Shown here piece after piece: positions 63,145-64,000 of a DNA stretch of 64,000 nucleotides (positions within the stretch are counted from its first letter, which is position 1; every line of letters starts with the position of its first letter). The stretch is from Candidatus Omnitrophota bacterium (lineage in GTDB: Bacteria > Omnitrophota > Omnitrophia > Omnitrophales > Aquincolibacteriaceae): positions 62,001-126,000 of the forward strand of contig JACKFM010000001.1 in assembly GCA_020632475.1 (NCBI GenBank). The letters run 5' to 3'. The notes below the pieces were generated by a model. The model was not told the origin of the DNA. It did not search any database and saw only the letters and a list, made by a program, of their open reading frames with translations. The translations under genes were made by a program, and so were the position numbers.

Positions 63145-64000
63145 ATGAGAAAAACAAAAATTGTTGCAACTGTAGGCCCCGCCTGCCGGGATAAAAAAAA
63201 CCTTCAGAAACTTCTCGAACAGGGAGCGGACGTTCTGAGAATTAATATTTCCCATACCTCCTTGAGCGATTTGCGTAAATGGATCTTGCTCATTCGTGAG
63301 GTTGAACGCCGGATCAAACGATCCGTAGCCATTTTAATTGATCTGCAGGGACCGCGGGTCCGTACCGGTCCGCTTAAAGATCAAAAACAGGTTGAGCTTA
63401 AGGCTCATACCACGGTGTGGATTGAGATTGCCGACCATCCCGGAGACGGACAGGTGATTACGACCAACTGCAGGGAATTTACACAAATGGTCAAACCCGG
63501 TGATGATGTTCTGATCGATAACGGCAGTATTCATTTAAAGGTGATTTCGAAAAAACAGACCCGTGTGAAATGCCGTGTTTTAAGAGGCGGTCGGTTGGGA
63601 GAAAATAAGGGAATCAACCTGCCGCATGCTCCAGAGACTCTGCCTGCTCTGACCCGGAACGATCAGGATAGTTTAAAAGTCGCCCTAAGACACAAAGTCG
63701 ATTATGTGGCACTATCTTTTGTGCGTAGCCAGCGTGATGTTCTGACGCTTAAAAAGTGGATGAAAAAGTTTGGAGTAGAGGTTCCGGTCATTGCCAAGAT
63801 TGAAAAACCGCGTGCGGTTGATTGTCTTGAAGAAATTTTAAAGGTTACGGATATGATCATGGTTGCGCGCGGGGATCTCGGGATTGAGCTTGGAATTGAA
63901 AAGGTCCCAGCCATTCAGAAGAAACTGATTGAGGCGGCTAAACAGTACGCGATACCGGTGATTACCGCAACGCAGATGCTGGAATCCATGATGACCGCCC
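63145..64000 (+). CDS. pyk: Pyruvate kinase, 5' part (cut by window end)
   Basis: 285 codons are visible and no stop is reached. It transfers phosphate from phosphoenolpyruvate to ADP, the last step of glycolysis. Clear motifs: RKTKIVATVGPACRDKKNL at the start, VLRINISHTSLSDLRKW, ILIDLQGPRVRTGPL, VDYVALSFVRSQRDV, PVIAKIEKPRAVDCLEEIL with the catalytic lysine, MIMVARGDLGIELGIEKVP and ITATQMLESMM. The usual NFSHG is NISHT here. The ATG at 63145 has only a weak AAGAAAG. The 99-bp gap before it is very AT-rich and likely contains the promoter. Confidence 0.95.
   Translation, partial: MRKTKIVATVGPACRDKKNLQKLLEQGADVLRINISHTSLSDLRKWILLIREVERRIKRSVAILIDLQGPRVRTGPLKDQKQVELKAHTTVWIEIADHPGDGQVITTNCREFTQMVKPGDDVLIDNGSIHLKVISKKQTRVKCRVLRGGRLGENKGINLPHAPETLPALTRNDQDSLKVALRHKVDYVALSFVRSQRDVLTLKKWMKKFGVEVPVIAKIEKPRAVDCLEEILKVTDMIMVARGDLGIELGIEKVPAIQKKLIEAAKQYAIPVITATQMLESMMTA

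Overview
The window looks like a chromosomal segment of an uncultured Gram-negative bacterium, most likely Omnitrophota (former OP3) or a close PVC-type relative; this is inference. It rests on a gene longer than 11 kb for a multidomain protein with recurring '[KRAQ]-[STA]-ELR' linkers, a style I associate with Omnitrophota, and on repeat-rich gaps between genes. LpxL-type acyltransferase, an outer-membrane porin, Psd and PssA indicate an outer membrane with LPS-like lipid and phosphatidylethanolamine. Nearly all genes are on the + strand. I saw no rRNA, tRNA, CRISPR array, phage or recognisable transposase.

Layout. 1-11208: 3' part of a giant gene, open at the left edge. 11.2-20.3 kb: a small TPR protein, then nuoABCDEFGH, a complex I operon without nuoI-N. 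Most of its non-overlapping junctions carry repeats: an 86-bp tandem repeat (B/C), a four-helix-bundle (S23-type) gene between inverted repeats (C/D), and hairpins (D/E and E/F). 20.3-33 kb: fluoride channel, a GlnE-family protein with altered active sites, CaCA exchanger, DUF255 thioredoxin-like protein, short DsbD, a REC-PAS-GGDEF-EAL protein, small hypotheticals and an SLC13 transporter. 34-38 kb: a hemP-porin-membrane protein-FMN-binding-apbE operon, with a palindrome overlapping its promoter; hemP is only 57 codons. 38-46 kb: GT39-type glycosyltransferase, ClC channel, type III glutamine synthetase with a sigma-54-like site and a clear terminator, and an AspT-type transporter. 46.4-50.6 kb, minus strand: a coupled four-gene peptide-ligase cassette (C39-like peptidase, RimK-like ATP-grasp, GCS2 ligase, N-formylglutamate amidohydrolase). 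50.7-60 kb: MgtE, then a complete GlgE pathway (glgB, glgE, treS, maltokinase). 60-64 kb: lpxL, psd, pssA, a LysE-type exporter and the start of pyruvate kinase, cut by the right edge.

How it works together. TreS, maltokinase, GlgE and GlgB convert trehalose through maltose and maltose-1-phosphate to branched alpha-glucan. Psd and PssA make phosphatidylethanolamine. The FMN-binding protein and ApbE form a flavinylation pair, perhaps for extracytoplasmic electron transfer linked to haem or iron through HemP. NuoA-H gives the peripheral arm plus part of the membrane arm of complex I.

Best candidates for something undescribed: (1) the ELR linker in the giant protein, including one place where a 15-bp perfect DNA palindrome encodes two adjacent copies; (2) two long intergenic hairpins near 46.0 and 52.2 kb with a conserved 8/13-nt internal loop and compensatory changes in both flanking stems; (3) a GGACTGAG-type dispersed repeat that carries the start codons of unrelated genes, so that two different proteins begin with almost the same residues.
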